Part shown: positions 43,976 through 56,177 of the stretch, piece after piece | Layout of the letters: every line of letters starts with the position of its first letter | Numbering within the stretch: the stretch's first letter is position 1 | NCBI GenBank assembly: GCA_004835665.1 | Contig: RBKR01000012.1 | Coordinates: forward strand, 930,001 to 994,000 | DNA from: Phoma sp. XZ068 | Lineage: Eukaryota > Ascomycota > Dothideomycetes > Pleosporales > Didymellaceae | Length of the DNA: 64,000 nucleotides | Direction of reading: 5' to 3' | Translations under genes and position numbers: made by a program | Notes under the pieces: generated by a model | Seen by the model: only the letters and a program-made list of their open reading frames with translations | What the model was told of the DNA's origin: nothing | Database searches by the model: none

Positions 43976-46276
43976 ATGGCCGATGATATGGAAATTACAC
44001 CGTCCTCACCTCGCGGCACAAAACGAAAAGGTGACGATACACTAGCGCTTCCGGCACCGCGAAGAATCAAAGCGCTCGCACAAGATGTCGTAAACAAGAT
44101 CGCCGCAGGAGAGATCATTGTTGCACCGGTTCATGCGTTGAAAGAGCTGATTGAAAATGCTGTTGATGCTGGGTCGACAACGTTGGACATCTTGGTGAAA
44201 GAAGGCGGTCTCAAGCTACTCCAGATTTCGGACAATGGTCACGGCATCGATGTTTGTTCTATGCGTCGTTTAATCTATATATACTGATGATGTTACAGAA
44301 AGAAGACTTGCCAATCCTGTGCGAGCGCTTCACAACCTCGAAATTAAAGGCTTTCGAAGACCTTACCTCTATCGGTACTTATGGCTTTCGAGGAGAGGCG
44401 CTCGCAAGTATCAGTCACATTGCTCACTTGAAAGTCACAACAAGGACGAAAGAGTCGAGCTGTGCTTGGGAAGCTCACTACGCCGATGGCAAGCTGAGTA
44501 GCCCAAAGCCTGGCCAGAGTACTGAGCCAAAGCCCAAGGCAGGGAGACAAGGCACAGTCATCACAGTCAGTCACCTCATTTGGCAATACTAACATTGCGA
44601 CTGACCTCTTGCAGGTCGAAGACTTGTTCTATAACGTCCCTTCACGACGACGGGCTTTCCGCTCAGCGAGCGAGGAGTATGCGAAAATTCTTGACGTTGT
44701 CGGGCGCTATGCGGTACACTGCTCTGGCGTAGCGTTCTCATGTAAGAAAGCTGGGGACAACTCTGGAAGCAGCGTCTCAGTGCCTGCATCAGCTGAGACC
44801 AAAGATCGCATACGCCAGATTCACGGTAGCGCAGCAGCAAATGAGCTCGTCAGTCTCAAAGCAGAAGATCAACGCTGGGGCTTCAAATGTGAAGGATGGG
44901 TGAGCAATGCTAATTATAGCTCGAAGCGTACAAACTTGTTGCTTTTCATCAACCACCGATCTGTGGAATCACAAGTCATCAAGAAAAGTATCGAACAGAC
45001 CTACGCCACTTTCCTGCCTAAAGGCGGCCACCCGTTCGTATATCTCAGTTTGGAGATTGAGCCACAACGAGTCGATGTCAACGTGCATCCAACCAAACGC
45101 GAAGTGCACTTTCTCAATGAAGACGAGATCATCGCTATGATCTGTGATGAGATCCGCGAGAGTCTGAGCAAGGTAGACACGAGCAGATCGTTCATGACGC
45201 AGTCACTGCTTTCGAATCCAAAGGTACCAATTGCTACGCCAATGAAGCCGTCAACGCCTGGAACACCAGCTACAGGCGACAAACCGGATCGCAGCACTCA
45301 GCAAGTGCCTAGAACTGCAACAAAAAAGCCCTACGAGAACAATTTGGTACGAACAGATTCTTCAGCACGCAAGATCACATCGATGCTGCGACCAGAACGG
45401 ACAATAGAGGAGGCCATCGTCGACGGTGATGATGAGATGGAATATGAGTACACCGAACGAGAACCGATGGCTTGTCGATTGACATCCATCAAAGAATTAC
45501 GTGCTGAAGTACGAGACGCCATGCATAATGAGCTCACAGACATTATATCGACACATACGTTCGTCGGTATTGTGGATGAGCAGAAACGAATTGTTGCAAT
45601 ACAAGGGGGTGTGAAGCTGTTCCTCGTCGACTATGGTATGCTTTGCAACGAATACTTCTACCAAGTCGGGCTCACAGACTTCGCAAACTATGGTCTGATT
45701 CGTTTTAATCCGCCACTATCCCTGCATGATTTGCTCAAGGTAGCAGCAGATCAAGAGAAGAGCAATGCTGGCGATGCGGCGGATGAGGTAGATTGGGAGG
45801 AAGTCGTTGACAGTGTGAAGAAGCTACTGATCAGCAAAGCAGCATTGCTTGGCGAGTACTTCTCTATTGAGATCACCCCAGAGGGCGACTTATGCTCCAT
45901 ACCAATACTGATCAAGGGCTATACACCTTCACTAGCGAAGCTGCCTAGTTTCCTCCTGCGCCTTGGGCCGCATGTGAACTGGGAAGAGGAGAAAGCGTGC
46001 TTCCAGGCCCTTTTGCGCGAGCTAGCCTCGTTCTACGTGCCCGAAAGCTTACCACTACCGCCTTTAGCTTTGATCGAGGCTGATGGCAAGGGGAAGGCCA
46101 AAAGTGTAGAGGAGGACCCAGAGATTGCGTTAAGGCGTAAGAAGCTAAGGAAAGCGATCGAGCATGTCATCTTTCCGGCGTGTAAGGCAAGGCTCGTAGC
46201 TACGAATGGGTTGTTGAAGGGCGTCATGGAAGTTGCGAACCTGAAGGGTTTGTACAGAGTGTTCGAGCGATGCTGA
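43976..46276 (+). CDS. MLH1: DNA mismatch repair protein MLH1
   Basis: MutL homologue; common subunit of the MutL heterodimers in mismatch repair and meiotic crossing-over, nuclear. Three exons (43976-44251, 44299-44565, 44615-46276; introns 47 and 49 nt) give 734 residues. GHKL ATPase motifs: NKIAAGEIIVAPVHALKELI and ENAVDAGSTTL, LLQISDNGHGID, and TYGFRGEALASISH. The transducer domain has EDLFYNVPSRRRAF, FINHRSVES and VNVHPTKREVHFL. A variable Thr/Pro linker precedes the C-terminal dimerisation domain (THTFVGIVDEQKRIVAIQGG). It ends in FERC, the diagnostic Mlh1 C-terminus. The gene is intact. Confidence 0.97.
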
Positions 46277-46357
46277 AAGTATGACGATGCCATAGTACGG
46301 AAACATATCGCGACACTGTAAACCCGATTTGATGTTCATTATTCGTGTGGATGCTTA

Positions 46358-46651
46358 TCAACATGCAGCACCCCTCTTCCTTAGTAGTTCATCCTGCGTT
46401 AGCAGCTCCTCGCCGGGCGCAGCCTCCACATCGTGACTTGAATGTACCCTTCCAGAGTTCTCATCGAACTCGCTCTGTTGCTTGCGCACATGCTTCGCAT
46501 ACCGGTCGTGGCCCTTTGCCTCGGGAATCTTATCGGCATCGTCGAGGTTCTTCTTCTCGATGCTCGAGTTGATCTGGTCTCCCGTACCGCTGATGACCTC
46601 CCCTGTTAAGCCCTGATCGTTGAGAAATGTCGAAGGCGTTGTCTGCGGCAT
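46358..46651 (-). CDS. small conserved-looking hypothetical protein, 5' end unresolved
   Basis: The best-supported exon reads MPQTTPSTFLNDQGLTGEVI and continues to LLTQDELLRKRGAAC; the composition is charged and hydrophilic with no membrane span. Removing a 43-nt GTACC...CCCAG intron upstream would join VAEGLMLPQ to NSPIPVLHMPQTTP in the same frame, so the gene probably begins further right. A second coding-like island (GGRLEDLAAEGTTIPGDAGK, about 46850-46790) is preceded in frame by MAPTDPH and a TAG. The exon order was not settled, and partial decay is possible. Family not recognised. Confidence 0.5.
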   Translation of the reverse strand: MPQTTPSTFLNDQGLTGEVISGTGDQINSSIEKKNLDDADKIPEAKGHDRYAKHVRKQQSEFDENSGRVHSSHDVEAAPGEELLTQDELLRKRGAAC

Positions 46652-47301
46652 GTGCAGGACTGGTATGGGCGAATTCTGGGCCAGGGTTTTTCTGGTCAGG
46701 GCGAGGGAGGGATGGTACCTGTGGTAGCATGAGGCCTTCTGCCACTATTGTATCAATCGCATGATTGTTGAGGCAAGCTTACAAGTCGTGCTTCCCTGCA
46801 TCTCCAGGGATGGTGGTTCCCTCAGCTGCCAAGTCTTCAAGGCGGCCTCCCTAGTGTGGGTCTGTTGGTGCCATAGTGTAAGTTAATTTTCAAGTTAAGA
46901 TAATTGAATAGTACAACGAGCTTGAACTGTGATCTGGGGTCTTGAAGCGTGCGATCGATAGTCTGGTGTGCAATCGGTCATACGCATGCGATCTATCCAC
47001 TATACATTTCTATATTGCACATCTAGCTCTAATGAATACGGCTTCGTCACTATGAGTTAAGGGCAATGAATATTTGCTCATGTCATGAAGTCGCAAAACA
47101 ATCACAATGTCGTGACATACAAGCCGAGCTCCGTTGTGGGGTAGCTGATGAGGCACTCGCCAAGTGAAAGCACGTGCAGAAGTCGCGGGACGCGTCTTCG
47201 AGCTCAAGTTTACCGTCATCAACATCAACAGTCAACAATCAGCACCACAATCGGACGAGATCAACAAACAACACAGTCCTGACAACACCTTCTAGAACAC
47301 C
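46652..47301. other. intergenic, with probable 5' exons of the 46.4-kb gene
   Basis: The 46652-46880 part probably contains upstream exon fragments of the small minus-strand gene. The rest holds the MZT1 promoter; nothing else is seen. Confidence 0.5.
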
Positions 47302-47689
47302 ATGCCGGCAGAACAAGCGTCGGTCGAAGTCCGCCGCAAGGCAGCCCGTGAGGTTATCGATATTCTTCATGAGATCGCAACTCTGCTCGTACGTTGAAAG
47401 AGACTATGTTTACAGGGGACTTGATGCTCACCATTGTAGAACACACATTTGGACCGTCAACAGCTCTCGTACTGTGTCTCCTTGATTGAGAATGGTGCAA
47501 ACCCCGAAGCTTTAGCAGTAAGTTTACCCTCTCATCCAGACTTAGCTCCAAACAAATCGCTTTGTGTGCGTTAGAGGCAGCTCCAACCGTAATCAGGTGA
47601 TTTGCATGTCTGACGTGGCACAGAAAGTGATACAGCAGTTGCGCGAGGAGTATCCAGTGTCATCTGTCGATGGTGATGCAGAGGTCTGA
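47302..47689 (+). CDS. MZT1: mitotic-spindle organizing protein 1 (MOZART1)
   Basis: Tiny gamma-tubulin-complex subunit that binds GCP N-termini and helps recruit and activate the nucleator at spindle pole bodies. Three exons (47302-47388, 47440-47517, 47624-47689) give 76 residues. Motifs: AAREVIDILHEIATLL, then NTHLDRQQLSYCVSLIENG and NPEALAKVIQQLREEY, matching the family's three short helices across its whole length. No exon reaches 30 codons, so a plain open-frame search misses it. The second intron is 106 nt with a good CTGAC branch. The GCP4 gene at 16.6 kb encodes another subunit of the same complex. Confidence 0.95.
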
Positions 47690-48368
47690 AGATAGATCCG
47701 TAAGCGCGCTGACAGTGCTCGGCCACCGAATCCTGTGCGGCGTTGCGACAAAGCAACTCCGTTTCGGATTGTGGAGCAAGGTCAGCAAACTGCATATGGA
47801 CATCTGCCCACTGGTTCAGAGCGAATCCTGCTGCTATCTTTGGGGGTTGTGCAGCTGATATCGGTTGCCGAGCGTTAGTGTTTGGTGTTGGATCCCGATT
47901 ACCGCCATCCCTGGACCACCCGCATGCATCTTGGCGAGAAAGCTTGGGATAGACTGTGATGGAGGGGTGTTGCGGGGCACAGTTGGACGCGCCAAGGGCT
48001 GGCTGTGGTCCACATGCACTGTTATCAAACCTCGCTGGGATGACGTGATAAGGTGGAAATATAACTGCACTGGCGGTACACACGGCAGTGCGGGACGGTA
48101 GTCCTTTGTGTCAACAGTTGGAATGAGGGGTTAGGAGTTATCACCACGCGGGATGCTCGGAGGTGGATCATGCAACTAGTACGTAGATGTCATAATTGGA
48201 ATTTAATCGATGCTCTACACCCATGTCTTGGGTATGCTAAGAAACGCCGAACACGAAATGCTTGCTGATAGCGAATGGTTGGGGTATCTCAACGAGGGAA
48301 TTGGGTATCTTCCAAAAGAAACAGGTTTCAAGGAAAACCAAACGCCACTCTCAATGTAGGAAATCCGA
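47690..48368. other. intergenic between converging MZT1 and GNAT-like genes
   Basis: A 170-codon minus-strand frame spans 48083-47571 but overlaps the last MZT1 exon and has no family features. Nothing else is supported. Confidence 0.55.
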
Positions 48369-49622
48369 TCATCTGCTGCCCCAAGTGGGCGATGACTGGC
48401 GCTGTCTGAAGTTGCCCTTCTCATCGGCGACCTTGCGTAGTGCCTTTTCTGCTTTTGCTTCCTGCTTGTCAAGGAAGCCATTGTAAATCGCTGGAAGAAC
48501 ACGCTTGGAGTCTAGTAAAAGAGTCAGTAAATAGTGAAAAGCGAGTGCGGTTATGGGGGGAACTCACTGGCATGATCTCCGGCAAACAGAATGCCGTCTG
48601 CACCCTTCTCTCCAGCAACCTTGACAGCCTCTTCCAGCAAGCCTTCTCCAACGCCCTTGCCTCTGTACTTGAGCTTGACTGTCCATCCACGAACGACAGC
48701 CTTGCCCCTTCTTCTCCTGCCGCGCTTCTTTGCCGCATCGTTGTCTGCCCATCCGAGAACAAGAGCACCGATGACATCATTGCCCCATTTTGCGACAACA
48801 ACGCGGTCGTCACCAAGCCATTCCATACCAATATCCTCGGCGTGGCCAATGTACCCGCCAGTGAGCCATCGCACAAGGATGAGGAATGTCATTGTGATGC
48901 CGCCAGCTGTAGTACCGAAAACGAAGTAGTCGCCAGAATTGCGCAGCATGTACTGAGCAACAATGGCCATAATAACACCCATTATAGCGAGGTTGATGGG
49001 GTGGAAGATCATCATCTTGCTGGCGACCTGGCGTTGCTGGGCTACGGAGTCGGCGATGAGATTCAAGCCATCGATGCGGTCATCTTCTGATACTGCCGTG
49101 TACGTGGAGAGCTGAGGGAGCTCGTTCGCCGGTGGCTGCACGGGCGCAGACTCTTCGCTTGAGGGCATGATTTCGGTTTCGAGTGGTGAGGGGTAGGCAG
49201 GCGCAGGTAGTGTCGAATAGGATAGAGATGTTGGTAGGTGTGGGTGCGAGTTGTATGAGTGGTAGCTGCCGGCGCGGAAAGTTGTCGGAGTGCCCAATGG
49301 CGATGGTAAGTCCGGATCAATTCTCAGATTTGCACTCAGAGATGTGAGAAATGCTGCGGCAAAATGTTAGCTCTCAATTCTACGTTGTTCAAAAGTTTGG
49401 TTGTTGACATCATGCTGACCAGAAGTCACACGACCACAAACACCAAAAAGTAAACATACCAGCACTTGTTCGAAACCCAGGAAGCGACGGTATCGCAGGA
49501 ATAGCCTTTTCGAAGCCCGAAAATTGGTTCACAATAACCGTATCTCCAAGCTGGTATCGTTGCGGGAATGCATGCGGGCCCGGAGGGACTTTCAAATGCG
49601 AGGGAGGAAGTTGGCGACCCAT
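48369..49622 (-). CDS. membrane-anchored GNAT-like N-acetyltransferase-fold protein
   Basis: Three exons (49622-49460, 49353-48568, 48511-48369; introns 106 and 56 nt) give 363 residues. After a 130-residue hydrophilic N-terminal part (MGRQLPPSHLKVPP, then DTVIVNQFSGFEKAIPAIP), two hydrophobic spans follow: HPINLAIMGVIMAIVAQYML and VFGTTAGGITMTFLILVRWL. The C-terminal part resembles a GNAT fold: VVVAKWGNDVIGALVLGWA, a basic linker KRGRRRRGK, VRGWTVKLKYRGKGVGEGLL (acetyl-CoA pyrophosphate loop RGKGVG), and GILFAGDHANSKRVLPAIYN. Using the in-frame ATG at 49168 would lose the first exon, which splices cleanly and in phase. Substrate unknown. Confidence 0.82.
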
Positions 49623-51549
49623 TTCTTTATAGCAAATTACATGTACGAATTTCTCAGGGTCCGGCCTTGCGCACTAAGTAACCAAAAAGAACAAACAAGT
49701 ATTAAACGAGTAACGCGTGCGGGAACTCAATAAACAAATATGTGGGAAGCGTAGTCAAGGTAAGGTAAGGTAAGGTTAAAAGGTAGCAGCCTCAGAAAAA
49801 TATGATGCACTGGTGGGAAAACGTGCGTCTATGTATTGGCTCAGCCAAGACGACGTTCACACGGGGACGCGGTGTGGGCTTCTGGCGGCTCGTAGTGGGA
49901 ATGGGCCCCAGGCGCGATCTTCACAGGCCTTATCCGCGCCAGTATGCAGGAGCTAGTCGGCGGTTCCCTATTGGCGAGAGCATGAAATGCACAGATAACG
50001 CTGTGTTCATTCACAGCCTGAACCCTCGCTTCTTGCGGGATCCTGGATGCACAAAATGAGCAGAGACTGCAGATGGATTCGTTGGGCCTGAAACCCTTAT
50101 TTGAAAGCCTGCCTGCATCCCTGAGGCACAGTGCGTGGTTGACAATTTTTGCCCTCGGGCCCCATGTCGAAGTCTCCACGGTTCTGTCACCATGACAGCG
50201 GGCAATAATGACACCTCCCATGATCATGCATCGCCAGATTTTGACACTAAACCCTGGGCAAGTGGACGCGAGTACGCGAGTTTTTGGTCTCCGTGTCCTC
50301 TTGCGCATTCGTCAACTCCGCACTTCTCACAGACTTGAAACGAACTACTAGCTCAAACGCATCCTGCTCGTCTCAGGCACTCCCCTGCACATGCTACCAC
50401 TGGCCATTCAGCCCCCAAGGCAGGCGATATAGCTGCATTAAGGCTGTAACACCTTTGTTATCAGCCGTCTTGTCGGCGTTCCTCCTGCACCCCAGTTCTT
50501 GATCGTTGCAAAGCAAGGCAGATGGACCGATAAGCCGTTCATCTTTGTCTTGTGACTATTGCCAATCCCCCACACTCCTAGCCAGTGAACCTTACATGCA
50601 AGCCATCGATCGCATCCCAAATCATATTCGTATCAATCGCGACGTCCACCTACTCCGGGTCCAGCCCGCAGTCGAATTTACCTATTCGCTGCGGATAACC
50701 GGACAAGCGCGAATCCTTTAGCCAACCAAAATTGCTTTCTCTCGAATGCAGCCGTCTTACGTGTGATGCTCCACCCAATGACGACCACGAGTGATCATCT
50801 CAAACTCTCCCATTCAGCTCGGAGTTGTGCAATGAGGACAGAGACGTCAGGCGAACCACAACGGTTCCAGTCGAGGCCAAGTCATGAGCATGTTTCTCAG
50901 CCAATGCGTTTCGCCTGACGCGTCGTCGTCTCCACCTGCTTTGCAAGCTCTGTGCATGTTTTGGGCGGTCATGCGTTGTTTCAACCGTTGGTTTGGCCTG
51001 CCACATTTGGCGAAGACAGACGACAAATGGACGGGAGGCCCACACTAACCGAGGATATATCTAGCCAAAAGGGTCGTACCAAAAAATGCGAAGTTTCGTT
51101 TTCAGTGGTGTTGCGAGTATACGAGACCTATAATATTGGCATTATGCGCTTGTTGGCTTGTCATCTGTCAAATGTTTCATTCTTTTAGGCCGTGAGGCCA
51201 AACGTCCGGTGTCTGCACCGTCATTATACACCTCCTATCAACAGTTGCTCGCTCATGAGCATAATCTCAAAGTACATTACATGAAGTAGGGATAGTCCAT
51301 TTTGCTGAACAACAAGAAGCCGCCCTCCCACCAGTCTATCGTAACCAAAAGTGCACCAGATCGTAAAACAACAACGCCGGTCTGCTATATATCCAAAACT
51401 CCTCATGTGGTCGTAGGTCAAATGGTAGACTATGAAAATCGACGTATCCATGTACTTGTGAACGCGACAAATCTCTGCAAAGCACTGTATGGACGTCAAC
51501 CATCAGATAACAGCGGTTGGAACAAGTAGAGATAGCGTGTGCTTGAAGC
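49623..51549. other. 1.9-kb gene-free stretch
   Basis: No supported gene. A 155-codon minus-strand frame (50308-49841) has Cys/His residues but no coherent domain or splice structure. (AAGGT)4 lies at 49757-49776. Confidence 0.5.
49757..49776. repeat. (AAGGT)4 microsatellite
   Basis: Four perfect tandem pentamers upstream of the GNAT-like gene. Confidence 0.85.
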
Positions 51550-53972
51550 TCACTTCTTTTGTTGCGTGCTGGGAGCAGATGCACCAGCACCGGGCTCGAG
51601 AGTGTGCTCGTGGTTATCGCACCTAAGCACTTTGCCGGCCTCTTCTTGCGAGCACACCTTGCTGTTTTGAACCCATTTGTCGTTCATTATTTCTTCAAGA
51701 GTAGCACGCTTCTTTGGGTCGACTTCGAGCATCCGGCCGATGATGTGCCTGCTCTCCCTGGGCAACAAGCGCAGGAGACGCCATGGTCCTTTGATCACCT
51801 GAGGCTGTTGCTGAGTATGGCTGCTAGCCGCTACTGACGAGGAGCCGTTGCTCGATTGCTGGCCTTCAGCAGAAGGGTGACGTGAAGCTGGCGCAGACTG
51901 AGTGCCTCGGTGGTCGTCAGAGGCATGTTGGAGATCGGCGGCCGATTTGGAAGGACCGGTGATGGATCTCGGGCCATCGTTAGGTGGGGAGACGAAGAGC
52001 TTATACGAGTTGTCCGAAATTCGAGGTGCTTTCCAAGGGAAACGACGCAACGTCATGCAGCAAAAGATGATGGCCAACGACCAAATGTCCGTTGGTTGCG
52101 GATCGTACTTGGACAGGTCGTACACCTCAGGAGCCAAGTAGGGATCAGAACCAACAATGCCTAGTACAGTTAGCCAGGGAATAGAGTCTGGTCGCTATGT
52201 TGAACTTACCACTTGCTAGAACGACGTCATTTTCAAATGGATATCTGAAAACCGCCGCACTTCCAAAATCGATGATCTTCATGATACCGTGCTCATTGAC
52301 CACAACGTTATCCAACTTCAGATCTCGATGGGCGAGGCCCATGCCATGCAAGTAGTTTACACCATTCAAGATCTGAAGGGTGCAACAGGTCATCTCTTCG
52401 CGGCTCATCTTGCCAGTCATGACAATGGCGAATAGATCAAATGGTGCGTACTCCATCACCACGTAATAGTTGCCCTTCTCGTTCACCAGATCCATGGTCT
52501 CGATGATGTTGCCATGGTGAAGGGTCGACCCAATGCAAAATTCTGCAGTGACCTTCTTGTTGTAGTCTCGCTCTGACTCGTACGAGTGTCTTGCACGGAA
52601 CTGCTTCACGGCAAAGGTCACACCGTCACTGCTACGCTTCATCAATCGAACGGATCCTCCAGCGCCCGAACCGAGAACCTTTCCGAACTTGCCATACTTG
52701 CTCTCAAGGCCGTGGTCATCAGCAAATGGAACACCGGCCGCTCCATTGGTCATAGGTGGTGTCATGATGCCTGCCTTAATAGCCCTGGTAGGCTTTTCGC
52801 GCTTGATGACCGGGGCGGGGCTTTTGTGCTTCTCCTTCTCCTTATCTTTATCCTTGTGCTTGTGTCCAATCTTAAAGAATCGCTTCAAGTTGGACATAGA
52901 GTCGTGTCCGTGCTTGTGGGACTTCGAATCAGTCTCAGTATCGGAGTTGTATCGGCTACCAGGTCGCCCGCTGCCGCCAAAGATGCTCGCTCTGCTGCTA
53001 CCGCCATCCTCTTTATCCGAAGCCGTTCCCTTAGACCTGGGCAATGTGGTAGTGGAGGAAGATGCAGACTGATTGCGACGGCCGCGACCGTCGCGGCCAC
53101 CAAAAATGAAACGTGCATCCAGTCCATCGAGGTTCTTCGGTTGAGGCATACGTTTCGAGCGCGAGTACGGATCGTGTTGATCGCCTTGAGGTGTGAACGG
53201 ACGGCTGATCGAAGTTGGAGTGGATGTGCCGGGAGAGTGATATCCGGGAGTCCGTTCTCCGCCTGATCCCGATGGACTAGCATCTCTCGAGGCTGGTAAG
53301 GAATCGCCAGCAGGACCGACCGTAAAAGAAGGTCCATGCCTAGGATGCGGTTGTACTACGTCTGGTTCAGCTACTGATGAAGGGCGAGTTCGCGGTGTTG
53401 ATCGTGGAGAGTTCGGAGCTGCCACATTTTGGTTGACAGATGAGTCCATCGACGTTGGTGGAGGCTCATGTGGGGGAGAAATCTGGGGAGTCATTAAGGC
53501 GGGGTCGCTTGGCCGCTTCTTATGGTCGATCCCGCTGAGAGGTCTGTCATCACGAGAAGATGTGCCAGCGGGTGTCAATGGTGGCGATTGTACGGCCTGA
53601 GTGACCGACGAGCGATGCTGGGACGATTGGCCAGAAGCTGTGCGCGAGGCAGGTGAGGGAGATGGCGCCTGATCAAGTCAATTGCATGCTCAATGTCACC
53701 TGAAAATGTCTGCTTACTCGTGAAGGCGGCAGGGAGACGGGCTCAAAAGAGAAATTCGCCATGCGCTTTGCCTGGACGCGAGACTGCTGCAATGTCGAAG
53801 ACAGGTTACGCAGCTCCTGCTCAGCCTGAGGGCTCAATGGCTCCTTAGACGCTGTCTCACCAGCGCCGGCGAGACCAGTCACATGCTGGAGGGCGGCCTC
53901 AGGCTCAATCTCTTCGTTGACATCGCTGAAGCGGACGGTCTGCGGCGGCTGCTCTGTGGCTGGCGACGCCAT
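51550..53972 (-). CDS. Ser/Thr protein kinase of the fungal HAL/NPR family
   Basis: Three exons (53972-53718, 53668-52210, 52160-51550; introns of 49 nt each) give 774 residues. The first 400 residues are Ser/Pro-rich and disordered, with a basic HKHKDKDKEKEKHK patch. The kinase domain begins near residue 405: GKVLGSGAGGSVRLM (Gly loop), FAVKQFRARHS (VAIK-type lysine), HRDLKLDNVVV (catalytic loop), IIDFGSAAVFRYP (DFG), SDPYLAPEVY (APE) and TDIWSLAIIFCCMTLRRFPW. A 90-residue insert lies before GRMLEVDPKKRATLEEIM. In yeast these kinases regulate nutrient and ion transporters at the plasma membrane. The first in-frame ATG is at 53972. Confidence 0.93.
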
Positions 53973-54883
53973 GATGGGATGATAAGTGGTGGGGAGGATC
54001 ACTGCAAGGGCAATCAGTCAGAGTGAGCCATGACGAAACACAGCTGTGCTAGTTCGAGTAGCTTACACTAAGCAGAGATACGTGATCGACGAAATCGGGC
54101 AAGCTTCGATTTGTCGACCCGGCCGCTTTCGCTCAATTCTGGGGCAGGTGGAGTCCGCGGAGGATCCGGATACTCGCTGGAAAACAGCGCTTTGGATTGC
54201 GATTGTGGGAGGGTCGTGGCGGACAATTTCGAGGCGGCGTTTACAGGGCGCGCAAAGTCGTCATGCTCTGGAAGTACTCCGGCCAAAGAGCTATGCCCCG
54301 CGCTACTGGGCGATCGCGTGCAGCTTGTGACGGAAGGCCGGAAGAAGAACGATCGAATAGAATTGCGGATACACGTGATTTGCAAATCCGGTGGATGTAG
54401 GAACGACGGGAGCGCAGAGCAGGGTAACGTGTCTGTCGCGGAAGGAGAGAAAGACGGTGTTTGGAGGGGTGTGGGTGACATATCACAAGCAAAAGGGCGG
54501 ATTACTCTTTTTGCTAGCCGCTGGCCGCCGGACCAACACCTTGCTAGCTCACCGCGTCCCATCGAGAGCCTCAACGCCGCTGGCACAACACAGTCCGTCC
54601 ACACCACCAACCAGCCCTCAACAGCCACCTGTGATACCCCCACCGAGCTCAATAGCATCCACCTGCACCCGGCCAGCCCGTTCCGCGCGTGCAAGCAAGC
54701 GCCCCGACCGCTCATTTGGAGACCTTCGCCTCACCTGCTTCCGGCCGTGCTACTCATCGTTGCGAAATTTTCTGCCTGTTCAACAAATTATCCCAAGAGT
54801 TTTTCTACCCCTTCCAATCAGGGACGTTTCACCACCAGTCACTTACGCAGTGTTTTTGGATAGTGCCTCGCTCGTCCCGTAAA
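53973..54883. promoter_or_regulatory. long divergent region between the kinase and SVF1
   Basis: 911 bp between divergent starts. Overlapping open frames occur on both strands (54111-54863 plus, 54715-54068 minus). They cannot both be coding, and neither has domain support, so they are treated as chance. Confidence 0.45.
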
Positions 54884-56177
54884 ATGTTCAGTTGGGCCAA
54901 GTCAGCGTGAGTGAACCCGAACCCTTCCCCACAGCTCCCACGTGCTACGCGCGACACAGGTGTATGACGTGCATATACTGCATGCAGTGTATATTCATGT
55001 CCTGATAGTCTTACAGGTTGTCCGCGGTTGCCGGTACCGAGGAGCCCATCTACGGCCCCGAGGCAATTCAGCCCGTCGGACAGAATGCAGGCGACCCTGC
55101 CTTCACCGAGTTGACCAAGGAGAACCTGAAATGGCAGGCCCTCAACTACACCAATGTCGAGACCCAAACCTTCTACTTCAACTCGGACGCCGGCCACATC
55201 GGCTTCTTCCAGGTCATCTACAACAACATCTTCGGTGCACGCACGACAGTGCAGTTCAACACCAAGCTCTTCTACCCCAACAACGAGAAGCCTTTCCTCT
55301 GGTCTAGTGATCCTTTGTCGAACCACGGCTTCGACGAGGGACATTACTCCTTCCACGCCGATGGTGTTTCCATCCAGCTGAATGAGGACGGCTCTGCATA
55401 CACAATCAAGGCTGCAGTGAACAACAGCAGTCTAGTTAACGTCAAGTTCACCAGAACTGCTCCCGGCTTCCAGGGCGGAAAGAACGGAACCAGCAACTAC
55501 GGCACAGACCCCAAGGAGCCATGGGGCAGCATGCACCACCACTTCTGGCCAAGGTGCAGCGTAGAGGGCTCTGTCATCACCAGGGAGGGCGAGATTAAGA
55601 TTGACGGCAGGGGAATGTTCAGCCACGCTTTGCAGGGAATGAAGCCCCATCACGCTGGTAAACACCAAAGCTCGACTTTCACTTCTTTTCACGCTGACCA
55701 CTCGTAGCCGCTCGTTGGAACTTCGTCAACTTCCAGTCGCCCTCATACTCCGCCATCCTCATGGAGTTCAAGACTCCCCCTTCATACGGATCGACAGTTG
55801 TTCGAGTTAGTGGCATCGCTACAGACGGCAAGCTGCTCACGGCTGGCATCAACGGTGACGTCAAGCACCTCGAGACCAAGCAGGATTCGGATAACGATTG
55901 GCCGGAGCCAACGTCGGCAAGTTACCACTGGGTGGGCAAGACCGACGATGGCAAGGAGATTACAGCGGAGGTCTCGGGTCCTCTGGGCAACAAGTACGAC
56001 CGTGTCGATGTTATGGCCGAAGTGCCGGGCTTCATCAAGACCATTGTCGCATCTGCGGCTGGTACAAAGCCATACATCTACCAGTACGCCCCCAAGCTTA
56101 CCATCAAGGTCAAGGTTGGCGACGAGGTCAAGGAAGAGGAGGGTGTCCTTTTCACTGAGGCAACTTTCGTCTCGTGA
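54884..56177 (+). CDS. SVF1: survival factor 1 (Svf1) lipocalin-like protein
   Basis: Svf1-family protein with two lipocalin-like domains. In yeast it protects against oxidative stress and carries ceramide between ER and Golgi. Exons 54884-54906 (23 nt, MFSWAKSA), 55017-55657, 55708-56177; introns 110 and 50 nt; 377 residues. Conserved stretches: EEPIYGPEAIQPVG, LKWQALNYTNVETQTFYFNS, GHIGFFQVIYNN, WPRCSVEGSV with GRGMFSHALQGMKPHHAAARWNF split by the second intron, and YHWVGKTDDGKEITAEVSGP. The short amphipathic N-terminus encoded by exon 1 is the part that anchors yeast Svf1 to membranes. Confidence 0.95.

Noticed and set aside
47571..48083. 170-codon minus-strand frame
   Set aside because: It overlaps the last MZT1 exon and has no recognisable features.
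49841..50308. 155-codon minus-strand frame with scattered Cys residues
   Set aside because: No spaced metal-binding pattern and no conserved block; likely chance.
54068..54863. Two long overlapping open frames on opposite strands (250 and 215 codons)
   Set aside because: They are mutually exclusive, lie in the divergent kinase/SVF1 promoter, and show no domains or splice structure.
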